Counted from the stretch's first letter, positions 35,356 to 44,560 are shown. The stretch is DNA of 64,000 nt from JAGVPT01 sp964439265 (GCA_964439265.1 CAYTOA010000009.1:21360-85359); one strand, 5' to 3'. Notes: generated by a model not told the origin, from the letters alone. Numbers and translations are program-made.

Positions 35356-35889
35356 TCAAAATCCAATCGGTCGTTTTGGCTTCTCCGGTGGAGCGATCAA
35401 TTGACGTATCGTTTCAAAAATAGCCTGAATCGCTTGGCCGTGTTTCTCAAACTTCTCCTCAAGTAAATTCAGCTTAAGTGCTAGTTCTGTGTGAGTGGAG
35501 AGAATTTCTCGAAGCTTCACGAAGGCACGTATAATTGCAATATTGACTTGGATCGCGCGTTCGCTATGCAAAACCGTAGCAAGCATCGCCACACCATGTT
35601 CGCTAAATGCGTGAGGTAAGTAACGACGTCCACCGCGAGATTTGGAGTTTGAGGTTTCAAATTGATACCTCAAAACTTTTTTCAATTGTTCAAATTCCTT
35701 CTCCGTCAACCGAAACATAAACTCGCCAGGAAATCGCTTCATATGTCTTCTGACGGCGAGATTGAGAGACTTTGTTGGAACACTATAGAGCTCAGCAAGA
35801 TGAAAATCCAGCATGACCTTTCGGCCTCGGATAACGAAAATCCTGTTTTCGATTAAGCCGTGCGGAAGAATTTCCGATTTTGATTTCAT
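35356..35889 (-). CDS. ORF6N-domain protein
   Basis: A 177-residue protein with an N-terminal ORF6N domain (about 10-115: ENRIFVIRGRKVMLDFHLA, the RFPGEFMFRLT motif, SEHGVAMLATVLHS) and a helical C-terminal part beginning RAFVKLREILSTHTELA. The ORF6N/KilA-N group is common in phages and is thought to bind nucleic acid. A paralogue broken by a frameshift lies at 3170-3749. The 13 bases up to the start (GGGGGAATCCATG) are identical in both copies. No phage or plasmid genes lie beside it. Confidence 0.85.
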   Translation of the reverse strand: MKSKSEILPHGLIENRIFVIRGRKVMLDFHLAELYSVPTKSLNLAVRRHMKRFPGEFMFRLTEKEFEQLKKVLRYQFETSNSKSRGGRRYLPHAFSEHGVAMLATVLHSERAIQVNIAIIRAFVKLREILSTHTELALKLNLLEEKFEKHGQAIQAIFETIRQLIAPPEKPKRPIGF

Positions 35890-35994
35890 GGATTCCCCCC
35901 TTTGACGTAAGGTTGCCAGAATGGATTTTTTGCATTCCCCTAATGTGACACTGTGCCAACCACATCGAGATTTTAGACCATGATATGGTGCGAA

Positions 35995-36813
35995 TCAACC
36001 GCTTTCCACATCCCCCTCTCCAAATACTTCTATCTCCGGCACATCGGGCAGGATGCCGTGATAAAAAGCGTAACGGAAAAACTCGCCAAGCCCTTCACGG
36101 GCCTCGTCGTCAAAGCCATAGGTGTAGCCTTCAAGCCGCTGCTCCATCAACTCCGCAGGCAAAGACAATTCTTTTGCCTGTTGCGCTGCGATCGTAGAGA
36201 GGGAAGCCGTCCCCAATTCTTGCGACCCGAGAAGCAGCGATGTAATGTCTTTCTTGTATTTTTCTTTTCGCGCCGCACAGAGAAGATGGATGAACGGCAG
36301 GTCTGTCATGTCGGACCACTCATCGACGAGGTCTAGTGCCGGCCCATCCCAGTCGGATGTCAGCATTGCGTTTCCAGTAAGCAGGGCAGCATCGGCCTTC
36401 AAGAGCATCTGCCGCACCGGGGCGATGACGGGTACGATGACAGCGTCTTGTTCAAATTTTTCGGAGAGAATGATCTTGGCAAGGATGATATCGGACGAGG
36501 ACACGGCGCCGACGGCGACTGAAGCGATCGAACGGACTTTCTTGTTTACGCACAGCACGCTTGCCCTGCTCTCTCCCCGTGAAGAGACGCCGACCGACGG
36601 GTACAATGAAAAATCAGAACTGTTGCGTGCAAACTCGACGGGTCCTATCATGGCCGCGTCGCGCTCGTCGCTGAGAATACGCTCGGTGTTCACTCCCGCA
36701 CTCTCAAAGGAAAGTCCCGCCGAGGCGGGACTTTCCGGTTGCTGCAATCCGAAGATGACCGGGCGGCAATAGAAATCCGGTACCGCTCCTATTCGAAATT
36801 GATGTTCGGGCAC
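35995..36813 (-). CDS. MqnA/MqnD-family menaquinone biosynthesis protein (futalosine pathway)
   Basis: A 272-residue periplasmic-binding-protein-like enzyme of the MqnA/MqnD family. MqnA dehydrates chorismate; MqnD cleaves cyclic dehypoxanthinylfutalosine. The visible features are RIGAVPDFYCRPVIFGL at the start, a SVGVSSRGESRASVL segment, and DLVDEWSDMTDLPF, which resembles MqnA's EEWxxxTGLPF. I chose the GTG at 36813 because it gives the expected length and avoids overlap with rplS; ATG further upstream would overlap rplS by 65 nt. MqnA is more likely than MqnD, but the assignment is not certain. No other menaquinone gene is in the window. Confidence 0.78.
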   Translation of the reverse strand: MPEHQFRIGAVPDFYCRPVIFGLQQPESPASAGLSFESAGVNTERILSDERDAAMIGPVEFARNSSDFSLYPSVGVSSRGESRASVLCVNKKVRSIASVAVGAVSSSDIILAKIILSEKFEQDAVIVPVIAPVRQMLLKADAALLTGNAMLTSDWDGPALDLVDEWSDMTDLPFIHLLCAARKEKYKKDITSLLLGSQELGTASLSTIAAQQAKELSLPAELMEQRLEGYTYGFDDEAREGLGEFFRYAFYHGILPDVPEIEVFGEGDVESG

Positions 36814-36820
36814 GCTGAAC

Positions 36821-37162
36821 TCAGTTGCCGGTTTTCTGGCGAATCTGTTTCGCTGCGAGGTCGCGCAAATAATAGAGTTTGGCACGGCGGACCCTGCTTG
36901 ATTTTATCTTTTCGATTTTTGCGATGCGGGGAGAATGCGTCGGGAATATCCGCTCAACACCGACGCCGTCGGATACTTTTCTGATCGTGAAGGTGGCACC
37001 CATTCCGCTTCCCCGTGTGCCGATGACGACGCCCTGAAACTGCTGAATGCGTTCCTTGTCGCCTTCGACAACGCGCAGGTGCACATTCAACGTGTCACCC
37101 GTAGTGAACGCAGGGAGGTTCGTCTTCAGTTGAGTCGCTTCTACCAATTTAATCTTGCTCAT
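36821..37162 (-). CDS. rplS: 50S ribosomal protein L19
   Basis: A 113-residue ribosomal protein of the large subunit at the 30S-50S interface. Family motifs are FTTGDTLNVHLRVVEGDKER and FQGVVIGTRGSGMGATFTIRK, then VERIFPTHSPRI. Length is standard. It ends the conserved block rpsP-khpA-rimM-trmD-rplS, 24 nt after trmD. Confidence 0.96.
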   Translation of the reverse strand: MSKIKLVEATQLKTNLPAFTTGDTLNVHLRVVEGDKERIQQFQGVVIGTRGSGMGATFTIRKVSDGVGVERIFPTHSPRIAKIEKIKSSRVRRAKLYYLRDLAAKQIRQKTGN

Positions 37163-37186
37163 TGTTGTACTCCGTTCGTTAACGTG

Positions 37187-37873
37187 TTATTTTTTATGAA
37201 TCAAATCTTCCCGGCGCTTTTCAGTGCGTTTCGTTCGCTCTTCCTCACGCCACGCGGCGATTTCCTTATGATTTCCCGACAACAGCACGTCCGGCACTTT
37301 CATCCCTCGGTATTCCGGCGGCCGTGTGTAATGCGGGCTGTCCAATAATCCATCTTGAAACGAATCCGTCAGTGCCGATTCCCCGTCTCCGATCACTCCC
37401 GGTATCAATCGTACGACGGCGTCAGCGATCACTAATGCCGCAAGTTCGCCCCCGGTCAGCACGTAGTCGCCGATCGAGATCTCTCGCGTGATGACGGATT
37501 GTCTGACGCGCTCGTCAACTCCTTTGTAATGTCCGCAGAGGATCATCACGTTCGATTTCAATGACAGGTCGTTGGCTATCTTTTGCGTGAACGGTTCCCC
37601 GTCCGCGCTGACATAGATGATCTCATCGTATGTCCTTTGTGCCTGCAGCGACTCGATACATTCAACGATCGGCTCCGGTTTCAGAATCATGCCGGCGCCG
37701 CCGCCGTAAGGCGACTCGTCGAGCGTGTGATGTTTGTCGTGCGTAAACGACCGCAGATCGTGCACGGCAATCTCTGCCAGCTTTTTTTCCTGCGCAATCT
37801 TCAGAATGCTCTCGCTGAGCGGACTGGCGAGGAGTTTCGGAACTGCAGAGAGAATATCGATCCGTATGCTCAT
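37187..37873 (-). CDS. trmD: tRNA (guanine-N1)-methyltransferase
   Basis: A 228-residue SPOUT-family enzyme that methylates G37 of tRNAs with a G at 36, protecting the reading frame. It has SPYGGGAGMILKPEP, the trefoil-knot SAM site around ILCGHYKGVDERV and SIGDYVLTGGELAAL, and DSFQDGLLDSPHYTRPPEY. I start at ATG 37873 (SIRIDIL); the frame continues upstream to a TTG at 37900 overlapping the rimM stop by 3 nt, so a longer start is possible. Confidence 0.95.
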   Translation of the reverse strand: MSIRIDILSAVPKLLASPLSESILKIAQEKKLAEIAVHDLRSFTHDKHHTLDESPYGGGAGMILKPEPIVECIESLQAQRTYDEIIYVSADGEPFTQKIANDLSLKSNVMILCGHYKGVDERVRQSVITREISIGDYVLTGGELAALVIADAVVRLIPGVIGDGESALTDSFQDGLLDSPHYTRPPEYRGMKVPDVLLSGNHKEIAAWREEERTKRTEKRREDLIHKK

Positions 37874-37896
37874 ACCGTTTCCGTCTCTCATATTTC

Positions 37897-38466
37897 TCAA
37901 CGATCCGGCAAGTCGCCGACCGGTCCGTCAAACAACCCTTCCGGCGGGTCAATCGTCATCGTTCGATTTTTCAAATCCACGCCGCGGACAATATTCCGAA
38001 CTGCTGGAACCATCACCTCGCCGCTGCCGGTGTTCACAACGTACACATCCTGTGCAGGATACCGGACGACATCCCTGATGACGCCGAGCATCTTCTTCTG
38101 GGAGTCGCAAACAGACATCCCGACAATATCGTCGACGAAGAACTCACCTGGCGCCAGCTGCTTTCGCGCCGCCTCTTCAACAAATAAAAAATGACCAACC
38201 AGGGCTTCCGACGCGTTTCGGTCATTGACATCCTGAAATTTGACGTAAATATCTTTCCCGCGGAGCGAAACTTTTTCGATCTTCCTCTCGACGGCCTTCT
38301 CTTCGCTTTTTCCTGCCAGCACGGAACCAAGTTCCTCAAACTCGTCGTACGAGCGAGCGTAGGAGTGAACTTTCACCTCTCCCTTCACGCCGAAAACTTT
38401 CGCGATCACGCCGACCGCACGCAGTCGAGGGGGCAACGCTTGGTGTGATTTCACAACTCTCCGCAC
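37897..38466 (-). CDS. rimM: Ribosome maturation factor RimM
   Basis: A 189-residue protein that helps assemble the 30S head with S19. The first domain has VGVIAKVFGVKGEVKVHS; the second, PRC-barrel half has GEFFVDDIVGMSV and VMVPAVRNIVRGVDLKNRTM, both family hallmarks. It is located between khpA and trmD, its conserved place. The start is GTG at 38466; a slightly later start is possible. Confidence 0.94.
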   Translation of the reverse strand: MRRVVKSHQALPPRLRAVGVIAKVFGVKGEVKVHSYARSYDEFEELGSVLAGKSEEKAVERKIEKVSLRGKDIYVKFQDVNDRNASEALVGHFLFVEEAARKQLAPGEFFVDDIVGMSVCDSQKKMLGVIRDVVRYPAQDVYVVNTGSGEVMVPAVRNIVRGVDLKNRTMTIDPPEGLFDGPVGDLPDR

Positions 38467-38492
38467 ATTCAGGTGTACTGCAGTACCGGGAT

Positions 38493-38723
38493 CTAATCCA
38501 GCACTTCAAGCATCGCACGTTTGCCGTTCTTTGCCGCAACCGCACTCAAGAGCACCCTCATCGCCTGGGCTGTCCGGCCTTTGCGGCCGATGATCTTTCC
38601 GACATCGGCCTCTCCAACTTTCAGCTTGAAGATGATCTTCCCTTCCTTCTCCTCATCGATAAGAGAAACGTCATTGGGATTATCGACCAATTGCTTCGCA
38701 ATGTACTCGATGAAGTCCCGCAT
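38493..38723 (-). CDS. khpA: KH-domain RNA-binding protein KhpA
   Basis: A 76-residue single KH domain. The GxxG loop is GRKG within VGKIIGRKGRTAQAMR, the part that binds single-stranded RNA. KhpA proteins pair with KhpB and influence cell division and RNA processing. The ATG at 38723 has a GGAGGTG ribosome-binding site a few bases upstream, which excludes the GTG at 38729. Confidence 0.92.
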   Translation of the reverse strand: MRDFIEYIAKQLVDNPNDVSLIDEEKEGKIIFKLKVGEADVGKIIGRKGRTAQAMRVLLSAVAAKNGKRAMLEVLD

Positions 38724-38837
38724 ATGCACCTCCTACGCTGTTCGAAAAACTACTGCAAACATATCGTTATGATCGAGCTGCTTGAGTCTTCTTCGGTACC
38801 CGGAGAAACAAATGCCTCAGCGAACGAAAAGACTTCG

Positions 38838-39296
38838 TTACGCTTGCGCAGGAGCTGCCGGAGCGGCGGCTTCAGGCTGGGCCGGAGCGGCCGGAGCTTC
38901 TTGCGCGACAGCCTTCTTTTTCTTCTTTGCGGCGTTCCGACGGGCGTTGCGTTCGTTCTCTTTCTGAAGCTTCAGCCCTTGCATCATCTGCCATTTTTCG
39001 AATTCGGCAGCGATCGTCGCTTCGTCGGCTTTTTTCTTTTTCAGACTCCATTTCAGCCACACGCCTTTACGGCTTAGCAGATTCTTCACCGTATCGGTCG
39101 GCTGAGCGCCTCGTTCGAGCCAGTGATAGATGCGGTCCTCTTTCAGCGTAATGGTCATCGGGTTGGTGCTCGGGTTGTAGGCGCCCACGGCATCGATAAA
39201 CCGCCCGTCGCGCTTTCTGCGCGAATCTACCGCCACTATCTTGTAAATGGGCTGTTTCTTCTTGCCCATTCGTTGAAGTCGTAATTTGACTGCCAA
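38838..39296 (-). CDS. rpsP: 30S ribosomal protein S16 with extended C-terminus
   Basis: The first 80 residues are S16: AVKLRLQRMGKKKQPIYKIV and SRRKRDGRFIDAVGAYNP, then PTDTVKNLLSRKGVW. The total of 152 residues is about 65 more than usual for S16. The excess is a Lys-rich helix followed by an Ala/Pro-rich tail (EAPAAPAQPEAAAPAAPAQA), similar to extensions known from Bacteroidota. The TTG at 39296 is the start because AAAGGAGA lies at the right distance upstream and the protein then begins LAVKLRLQR; the ATG 17 codons upstream would add an unrelated extension. It heads the rpsP-khpA-rimM-trmD-rplS block. Confidence 0.94.
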   Translation of the reverse strand: MAVKLRLQRMGKKKQPIYKIVAVDSRRKRDGRFIDAVGAYNPSTNPMTITLKEDRIYHWLERGAQPTDTVKNLLSRKGVWLKWSLKKKKADEATIAAEFEKWQMMQGLKLQKENERNARRNAAKKKKKAVAQEAPAAPAQPEAAAPAAPAQA

Positions 39297-39348
39297 AGAT
39301 GTATCTCCTTTTTCTATAAATATGAGTAGATGCCGATTAATATGCAAC

Positions 39349-40671
39349 TCAGTGGAACCGCTGCGCCATCATACGTCCAACATTCTTCCCCTTTGTAAAA
39401 TTTTTCATCATTTTTTGCATCTCAAAGAACTGCTTGAGGAGCTTGTTCACCTCCTGCACCGACCTCCCGCTCCCCGACGCGATGCGCTTGCGTCGAGAGC
39501 CGTTGATGATCGCAGGATGCTGCCGCTCTTCTATCGTCATCGACAGGATGATCGCCTCCACGTATTTCATCTCCTTTTCATCAACATCGTTGATATTGCC
39601 GAGCTTGTTCGCTCCGGGGATCATCGACAGCACCTGGCTGAGCGGACCCATTTTCTTGATCTCCTGCAGCTGGCTGTAAAAATCCTCGAGCGTGAACTGT
39701 GACTTCCGTATTTTTTGTTCAAGCTGCTGCGCTTTTTCCTGGTCGAAGGTCTGCTGCGCCTTTTCGACGAGCGTCACGATGTCACCCATCCCGAGAATCC
39801 GCGACGCCATGCGGTCAGGATGGAACTGCTCGAGGGCGTCGAGTTTTTCGCCGGTGCCTACGAATTTGATCGGCTTCTCGACGATCGACCGGATTGAGAG
39901 CGCCGCTCCTCCGCGCGTATCGCCGTCAAGTTTGGTAAGGACGACGCCGTCGAAATTGAGACGGTCGTGGAATGCCTTTGCCGTATTCACTGCATCCTGT
40001 CCGGTCATCGCATCAACGACGAACAGAATTTCATGCGGCTGGACGGACGACTTGATGCTCTCCACTTCGCGCATCATTTCTTCGTCCACGTGCAGCCGGC
40101 CGGCGGTGTCGATGATCACGGTGTCGCGCGCATTCTTCCGTGCATGGTCGATGCTGTCCTTGGCGATGTTGATTGCCGTGTCCGTGCGGCTGGAGAAAAC
40201 AGGTACATCAATCTCTCCGCCGAGCATGATCAACTGGTCGATAGCCGCGGGACGGTACACGTCCGCAGCAACGAGAAGCGGGCTGCGGCCTTTCGACTTC
40301 AACAAATTTGCCAGCTTCCCGGCAAACGTCGTTTTTCCCGATCCCTGCAATCCCGCAATCAGGATGATCGACGGCGGCGTTTGTGAGATCGTGATCTCGG
40401 CTTTGGACGTTCCCAGCAAGGCAACCAGTTCGTCGTAGATTATTTTGACGATGAGTTGGCCGGGTGCTATACTTGTGACGACCTCTTTGCCGAGCGACTT
40501 TTGCTGGACGTTGTCAATGAACTGCTTTACAACTTTATAGTTAACATCCGCGTCGAGTAGGACTTTGCGAACTTCACGCAGCATTTCGGCGATGTTCGCT
40601 TCCGAAATTCTTCCCTGTCCGCGAAGCCGCTTAAGGACCGAATCTAGTTTTTGAGTAAGGGTATCGAACAA
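39349..40671 (-). CDS. ffh: Signal recognition particle GTPase Ffh
   Basis: A 440-residue SRP54 homologue that binds signal sequences and 4.5S RNA and docks with FtsY. The N domain (1-90) leads to the G domain with GLQGSGKTT (107-115), DTAGRLHVD and TKLDGDTRGG, and the M domain has FYSQLQEIKKMGPLSQVLSMIPG and SRRKRIASGSGRSVQEVN. The start is TTG at 40671, giving the family's MFDTLTQKLD; no ATG is available nearby. The repeat at 40673 lies directly before it. Confidence 0.95.
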   Translation of the reverse strand: MFDTLTQKLDSVLKRLRGQGRISEANIAEMLREVRKVLLDADVNYKVVKQFIDNVQQKSLGKEVVTSIAPGQLIVKIIYDELVALLGTSKAEITISQTPPSIILIAGLQGSGKTTFAGKLANLLKSKGRSPLLVAADVYRPAAIDQLIMLGGEIDVPVFSSRTDTAINIAKDSIDHARKNARDTVIIDTAGRLHVDEEMMREVESIKSSVQPHEILFVVDAMTGQDAVNTAKAFHDRLNFDGVVLTKLDGDTRGGAALSIRSIVEKPIKFVGTGEKLDALEQFHPDRMASRILGMGDIVTLVEKAQQTFDQEKAQQLEQKIRKSQFTLEDFYSQLQEIKKMGPLSQVLSMIPGANKLGNINDVDEKEMKYVEAIILSMTIEERQHPAIINGSRRKRIASGSGRSVQEVNKLLKQFFEMQKMMKNFTKGKNVGRMMAQRFH

Positions 40672-40672
40672 G

Positions 40673-40767
40673 GCAATTAAGAATTATGGATTAAAAATTA
40701 AGAATTAAAAAAGTTCGCGTTCTGCAATTATTCATTATTAATTCATAATTATTAATTTTCTATTAAC
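40673..40767. repeat. AT-rich intergenic palindrome, copy C
   Basis: A nearly pure A+T spacer between atpG and ffh, beginning CAATTAAGAATTATGG and ending TTATTAATTTTCTATTAACG. The arms are inverted as in the copies at 508-590 and 1672-1776. It occupies the whole spacer, so the ffh promoter or atp terminator must be inside it. Confidence 0.5.
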
Positions 40768-40768
40768 G

Positions 40769-41665
40769 TCAGCTTGCTTTTTTCAGCGCTTCTGCGCCGC
40801 TGACGATCTCAAGCAATTCTTTGGTGATGGAGGCCTGACGCGCTTTGTTGTATGAAAGCTCCAGCGAGCTGATCATTTCTTTCGCGTTGGTCGATGCATT
40901 CTCCATCGCGGTCATCCGCGCTCCCTGCTCGGCTGCATTAGACTCCAGGAGCACTCTCCACATTTGAAAATTCAGATGTTTCGGCACAAGCGCCGAAACG
41001 ATCTCTTCGCTCGACGGTTCATAGATGTAATCCACAAGCGAGCGGAGTTTCTTCTCATCCCCTTTTTCAACCGTCTCGGGGGGGATGGGCAGAAAGAGTT
41101 CGATGGCAATCCGCTGCTGGGCGGCGTTCTTGAACTCGTTGTAGACAATGACGACTTTGTCGAATTTCTTTGCCACATAGCCGTCAACAATCTCTTTGAC
41201 AATAGTCCTTGCATTGCCGAAGTTCAGCGCGTTGAAAATCCCGACCTGTTTGGAGAGAATCCCGTAATTGCGTTTATTGAAAAATTCGAATCCTTTCCTG
41301 CCTATACAGAAGAGCTTCACGTTTCCCGCCGCGAACAGATCCTTATAGTTGGTGTTGATGTGGTTAACGGCAGCGCGAACGATGTTCGTGTTGAACGCGC
41401 CGCACAAGCCTCGGTCGGCGGTAACAACGACGACTGCGACCTTCTCAACGGGACGCTGCATGAGGGCTGGATACTTCGCAGTATCAACTTTGCCCGAGAG
41501 ATGACGCAGCATTTCCGCCATCTTGCGTGCGTACGGCCGCGCCTGAAGAATTGATTCCTGGGCACGGCGCAGCTTTGCCGCGGCAACCATCTTCATCGCC
41601 TTGGTGATCTTCTGCGTGCTTTTCACCCCCGCGATACTTCTTCGTATGTCGCGCAGCGTAGCCAT
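40769..41665 (-). CDS. atpG: ATP synthase F1 gamma subunit
   Basis: A 298-residue coiled-coil rotor stalk. It begins ATLRDIRRSIAGVKSTQKITKAMKMVAAAKLRRAQ, the N-terminal helix, and ends with NASTNAKEMISSLELSYNKARQASITKELLEIVSGAEAL, the C-terminal helix, both conserved. DRGLCGAFNTN is the gamma signature. It follows atpA after a 2-nt gap. Confidence 0.97.
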   Translation of the reverse strand: MATLRDIRRSIAGVKSTQKITKAMKMVAAAKLRRAQESILQARPYARKMAEMLRHLSGKVDTAKYPALMQRPVEKVAVVVVTADRGLCGAFNTNIVRAAVNHINTNYKDLFAAGNVKLFCIGRKGFEFFNKRNYGILSKQVGIFNALNFGNARTIVKEIVDGYVAKKFDKVVIVYNEFKNAAQQRIAIELFLPIPPETVEKGDEKKLRSLVDYIYEPSSEEIVSALVPKHLNFQMWRVLLESNAAEQGARMTAMENASTNAKEMISSLELSYNKARQASITKELLEIVSGAEALKKAS

Positions 41666-41667
41666 GA

Positions 41668-43218
41668 TTACGCCGTCACGGTAAATGTATCCATGAACTC
41701 CTTCGCGATCGTTTGAATGCGTTTTGCAAGATCGTCCGTCAATTCCTTCTTCTCGGCGATGACCTCGAGGAGATCCTTGTGGCGGGTTTCCGTCATTTCA
41801 AGAAACTCTTTCTCGAACGGCAGGACTCGGTCGATCGGAAGCTGGTCCAGAAAACCCGACGTGCCAAGGTACAGCATGATGACCTGTTTCTCGACGGGCA
41901 TCGGCACGTACTGTCTTTGCTTCAGCACTTCGACAAGCCGCGAACCGCGCTGCAGCTGCTGCTGGGTAGCTTTGTCAAGGTCCGATCCGAATTTAGCGAA
42001 CGCTTCCAGCTCTCGGTACTGCGCAAGGTCCAGGCGGAGGCGCCCCGCGACTTTTTTCATCGCCTTGATCTGCGCATTCCCGCCGACACGCGACACGGAA
42101 ATGCCGACGTTGATCGCAGGACGAATACCTGAATTGAATAAATTCGGTTCGAGGAATATTTGCCCGTCGGTAATGGAGATAACGTTTGTCGGGATATAGG
42201 CAGCGACGTCGCCGGCCTGCGTTTCGATGATCGGGAGAGCCGTCAGGCTTCCTCCGCCGAGATCATCGCTCAACTTTGAAGCACGTTCAAGAAGGCGCGA
42301 GTGCAGATAGAACACGTCGCCGGGATATGCTTCGCGCCCTGGTGGACGGCGAAGAAGCAGGGACACTTGCCGGTACGCAGCCGCGTGTTTGGAAAGATCG
42401 TCGTACACAACAAGCACGTCGCGTCCGCTGTCGCGGAAATACTCGCCGAGCGTTGCACCCGCATACGGAGCGATAAACTGCAAGGGAGCGGGATCGCTGG
42501 CGGTCGCGGAAATGATCGCGGTGTATTCCATCGCTCCCATCTCTTCAAGCTTTGTGACAACCTGCGCTATCGTCGATCCCTTCTGGCCGATCGCGACATA
42601 GATGCAGTACACCGGCTTGACCCCGTCCTTCTTCGCTTTCTCTGAATGCGTGTATTTCTGATTAATGATCGTGTCGAGTGCGACTGCTGTCTTCCCGGTC
42701 TGGCGGTCGCCGATGATCAATTCGCGCTGTCCGCGTCCGATAGGAACCATCCCGTCGATCGCTTTCAAACCGGTCTGAAGCGGCTGCTTCACCGGCTGGC
42801 GCTGGATAACACCGAGCGCTTTTCTTTCGAGTGGTGAGAATTTGTCCGTCTTTATCGACCCGCGGCCGTCGATCGGCTGACCCAGCGGATTGATAACACG
42901 GCCGAGCATCGCCTCACCAACCGGCATCGAAGCAACGCGTTTCGTACGTTTTACCGTATCGCCTTCTTTGATCTTTGTGTCGTCGCCGAAGAGAATACAG
43001 CCGACGTTGTCTTCTTCTAGGTTCAGCACCATGCCGAAAACATCGTTCGGGAATTCGATCAGCTCGCTAGCCATTACTTTGGAAAGCCCGTAAAGGCGTG
43101 CGATGCCGTCGCCGACCTGCAGCACAGTGCCGACATCATAAATATCAATTTCTTTTTCAAAGCCGGAGAGCTGCTTTCGCAGCACGGCAGTTATTTCATC
43201 GGGTCGTACTTCCGCCAT
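41668..43218 (-). CDS. atpA: ATP synthase F1 alpha subunit
   Basis: A 516-residue non-catalytic nucleotide-binding subunit. It has GDRQTGKTAVALD (P-loop), VYDDLSKHAAAYRQVSLLLRRPPGREAYPGDVFY and GIRPAINVGISVSRVGGNAQ, where the alpha arginine finger lies. Start at ATG 43218, seven bases after AAGGAA; ATG 43224 is too close to that site. It follows atpH by 26 nt. Confidence 0.97.
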   Translation of the reverse strand: MAEVRPDEITAVLRKQLSGFEKEIDIYDVGTVLQVGDGIARLYGLSKVMASELIEFPNDVFGMVLNLEEDNVGCILFGDDTKIKEGDTVKRTKRVASMPVGEAMLGRVINPLGQPIDGRGSIKTDKFSPLERKALGVIQRQPVKQPLQTGLKAIDGMVPIGRGQRELIIGDRQTGKTAVALDTIINQKYTHSEKAKKDGVKPVYCIYVAIGQKGSTIAQVVTKLEEMGAMEYTAIISATASDPAPLQFIAPYAGATLGEYFRDSGRDVLVVYDDLSKHAAAYRQVSLLLRRPPGREAYPGDVFYLHSRLLERASKLSDDLGGGSLTALPIIETQAGDVAAYIPTNVISITDGQIFLEPNLFNSGIRPAINVGISVSRVGGNAQIKAMKKVAGRLRLDLAQYRELEAFAKFGSDLDKATQQQLQRGSRLVEVLKQRQYVPMPVEKQVIMLYLGTSGFLDQLPIDRVLPFEKEFLEMTETRHKDLLEVIAEKKELTDDLAKRIQTIAKEFMDTFTVTA

Positions 43219-43244
43219 TGTCATTTCCTTTTTGATTCGACAAA

Positions 43245-43799
43245 TTAATTCTTCGAAACAGAGCCGTCCTTCAGACGCGAACGAAGCAGGTCAAGCTGAC
43301 GGCGAATGCTGCCGTCCAGCGTTGTGTCGCCGACCTTTGCAACGAATCCACCTTTTAATATCTTGTCGAGGCTGAACGAGACTCGGACTTTCTTTTGTGT
43401 ATAGGATTCGAGCTGCCGTACTAATGATTTTTCCTGCTCCGCGGAGAATTTCACCGCCGTGCGAACGTCAACAGAAACAATGCCGAGCTGCTCGTCCCGC
43501 AGGACGAAATATTGCCCCAGCGCTTCGGCCAGAACATCTTCGCGTCCCTTATCAATAATTGCGATAAGGTATTGATTCACGACGGAGCCGATCTTTGTGC
43601 CGAAAATTTCCGCAATGATCGCCTTTTTCTTCTGCTTGGAAACCACGGGGCTTGCGAGAAGCGAACGGAGATCTTTGGACGATTTGATGGCAGATTGAAC
43701 CGTCAGCAGGTCGTCTGCGATTATCTCCGGCTTCTTCGCTTCGCCGGTCAACGCCATCAACGCGGACGCGTATCGTTTTGCAACTCTGAGGTTACTCAT
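43245..43799 (-). CDS. atpH: ATP synthase F1 delta subunit
   Basis: A 184-residue delta (OSCP) subunit joining F1 to the peripheral stalk. It begins SNLRVAKRYASALM, the family start, and closes with GGFVAKVGDTTLDGSIRRQLDLLRSRL, its C-terminal signature. Its start overlaps the atpF stop by one base. Confidence 0.95.
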   Translation of the reverse strand: MSNLRVAKRYASALMALTGEAKKPEIIADDLLTVQSAIKSSKDLRSLLASPVVSKQKKKAIIAEIFGTKIGSVVNQYLIAIIDKGREDVLAEALGQYFVLRDEQLGIVSVDVRTAVKFSAEQEKSLVRQLESYTQKKVRVSFSLDKILKGGFVAKVGDTTLDGSIRRQLDLLRSRLKDGSVSKN

Positions 43800-44284
43800 C
43801 AGTTCTTTGGAAGCGATTGGAGAACTTTGTCGACGAGTTTTTTCTGTTTAGCTTCGTCGAGCGTTTCATCGATGATCTTTTCTGCAGCGTTCACTGCAAG
43901 ATCGGCAACTTCGTTTCTCAATTGAAGAAGCGCAGATTCCTTTTCACGCTGAATATCTTCTTTTGCCTGCCCCATCATCGTTTTTGCACTTTCGTGGGCT
44001 TTCGCGACGATTTCATTTTTTATCTGCTCGGCCAGCTCGCGCCCTTCCTTAAGAATGCGCGACGTTTCTTCGTTTGCGTGCCTCATCGCCTCTTTATTCT
44101 CCGCAAGCAGGCGTTCCGATTCTTTTCTTGCCTCTTCAGCTTTCAGCAGCGCATCGCGGATGCCCTGTTCACGCGCCTGCAATGCGTTCACCAACGGCTT
44201 CCATGCCACTTTACCGAGGATGAAAAGCAGGATAAGAAAAGTAATGATCGTCCAGAGGATGAGTCCCGGATTGATGTCTAGCAT
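43799..44284 (-). CDS. atpF: ATP synthase F0 b subunit
   Basis: A 161-residue peripheral-stalk protein: one N-terminal membrane segment (about 8-25, LILWTIITFLILLFILG), then a long charged helix of Glu, Lys, Arg and Ala. It overlaps atpH by one base at the end. Length and pattern are standard. Confidence 0.95.
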   Translation of the reverse strand: MLDINPGLILWTIITFLILLFILGKVAWKPLVNALQAREQGIRDALLKAEEARKESERLLAENKEAMRHANEETSRILKEGRELAEQIKNEIVAKAHESAKTMMGQAKEDIQREKESALLQLRNEVADLAVNAAEKIIDETLDEAKQKKLVDKVLQSLPKN

Positions 44285-44302
44285 ATCGATCCCTGTTGAG
44301 TT

Positions 44303-44560
44303 TTACTTGGTTGCAAGAATAATGCAAATGGCCAGTGCAAAGAAGGTTGCGCCTTCGATGAGCGCTGCCGCGATCAGCATCGACGTGCGGACCTGGCCGG
44401 CGACTTCAGGCTGGCGGCCGCTGGCTTCCATCGCTGCTGCTGCAAGCTTGCCGATCCCGAGGCCTGCTCCGACAACGGTGATGGCTGCTCCGAACCCGGC
44501 TGCCAAATATCCCCACTGCGTTGCAACGGCTTTCGCGATTTCAATTGGATTTGCTTCCAT
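44303..44560 (-). CDS. atpE: ATP synthase F0 c subunit
   Basis: An 85-residue two-helix proteolipid that forms the rotor ring. The loop is RQPE (49-52) and the ion-binding carboxylate is Glu69 in AALIEGATFF. The residue after it is Gly rather than the Ser/Thr of sodium-specific rings, so proton coupling is more likely. It lies 18 nt before atpF. Confidence 0.95.
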   Translation of the reverse strand: MEANPIEIAKAVATQWGYLAAGFGAAITVVGAGLGIGKLAAAAMEASGRQPEVAGQVRTSMLIAAALIEGATFFALAICIILATK

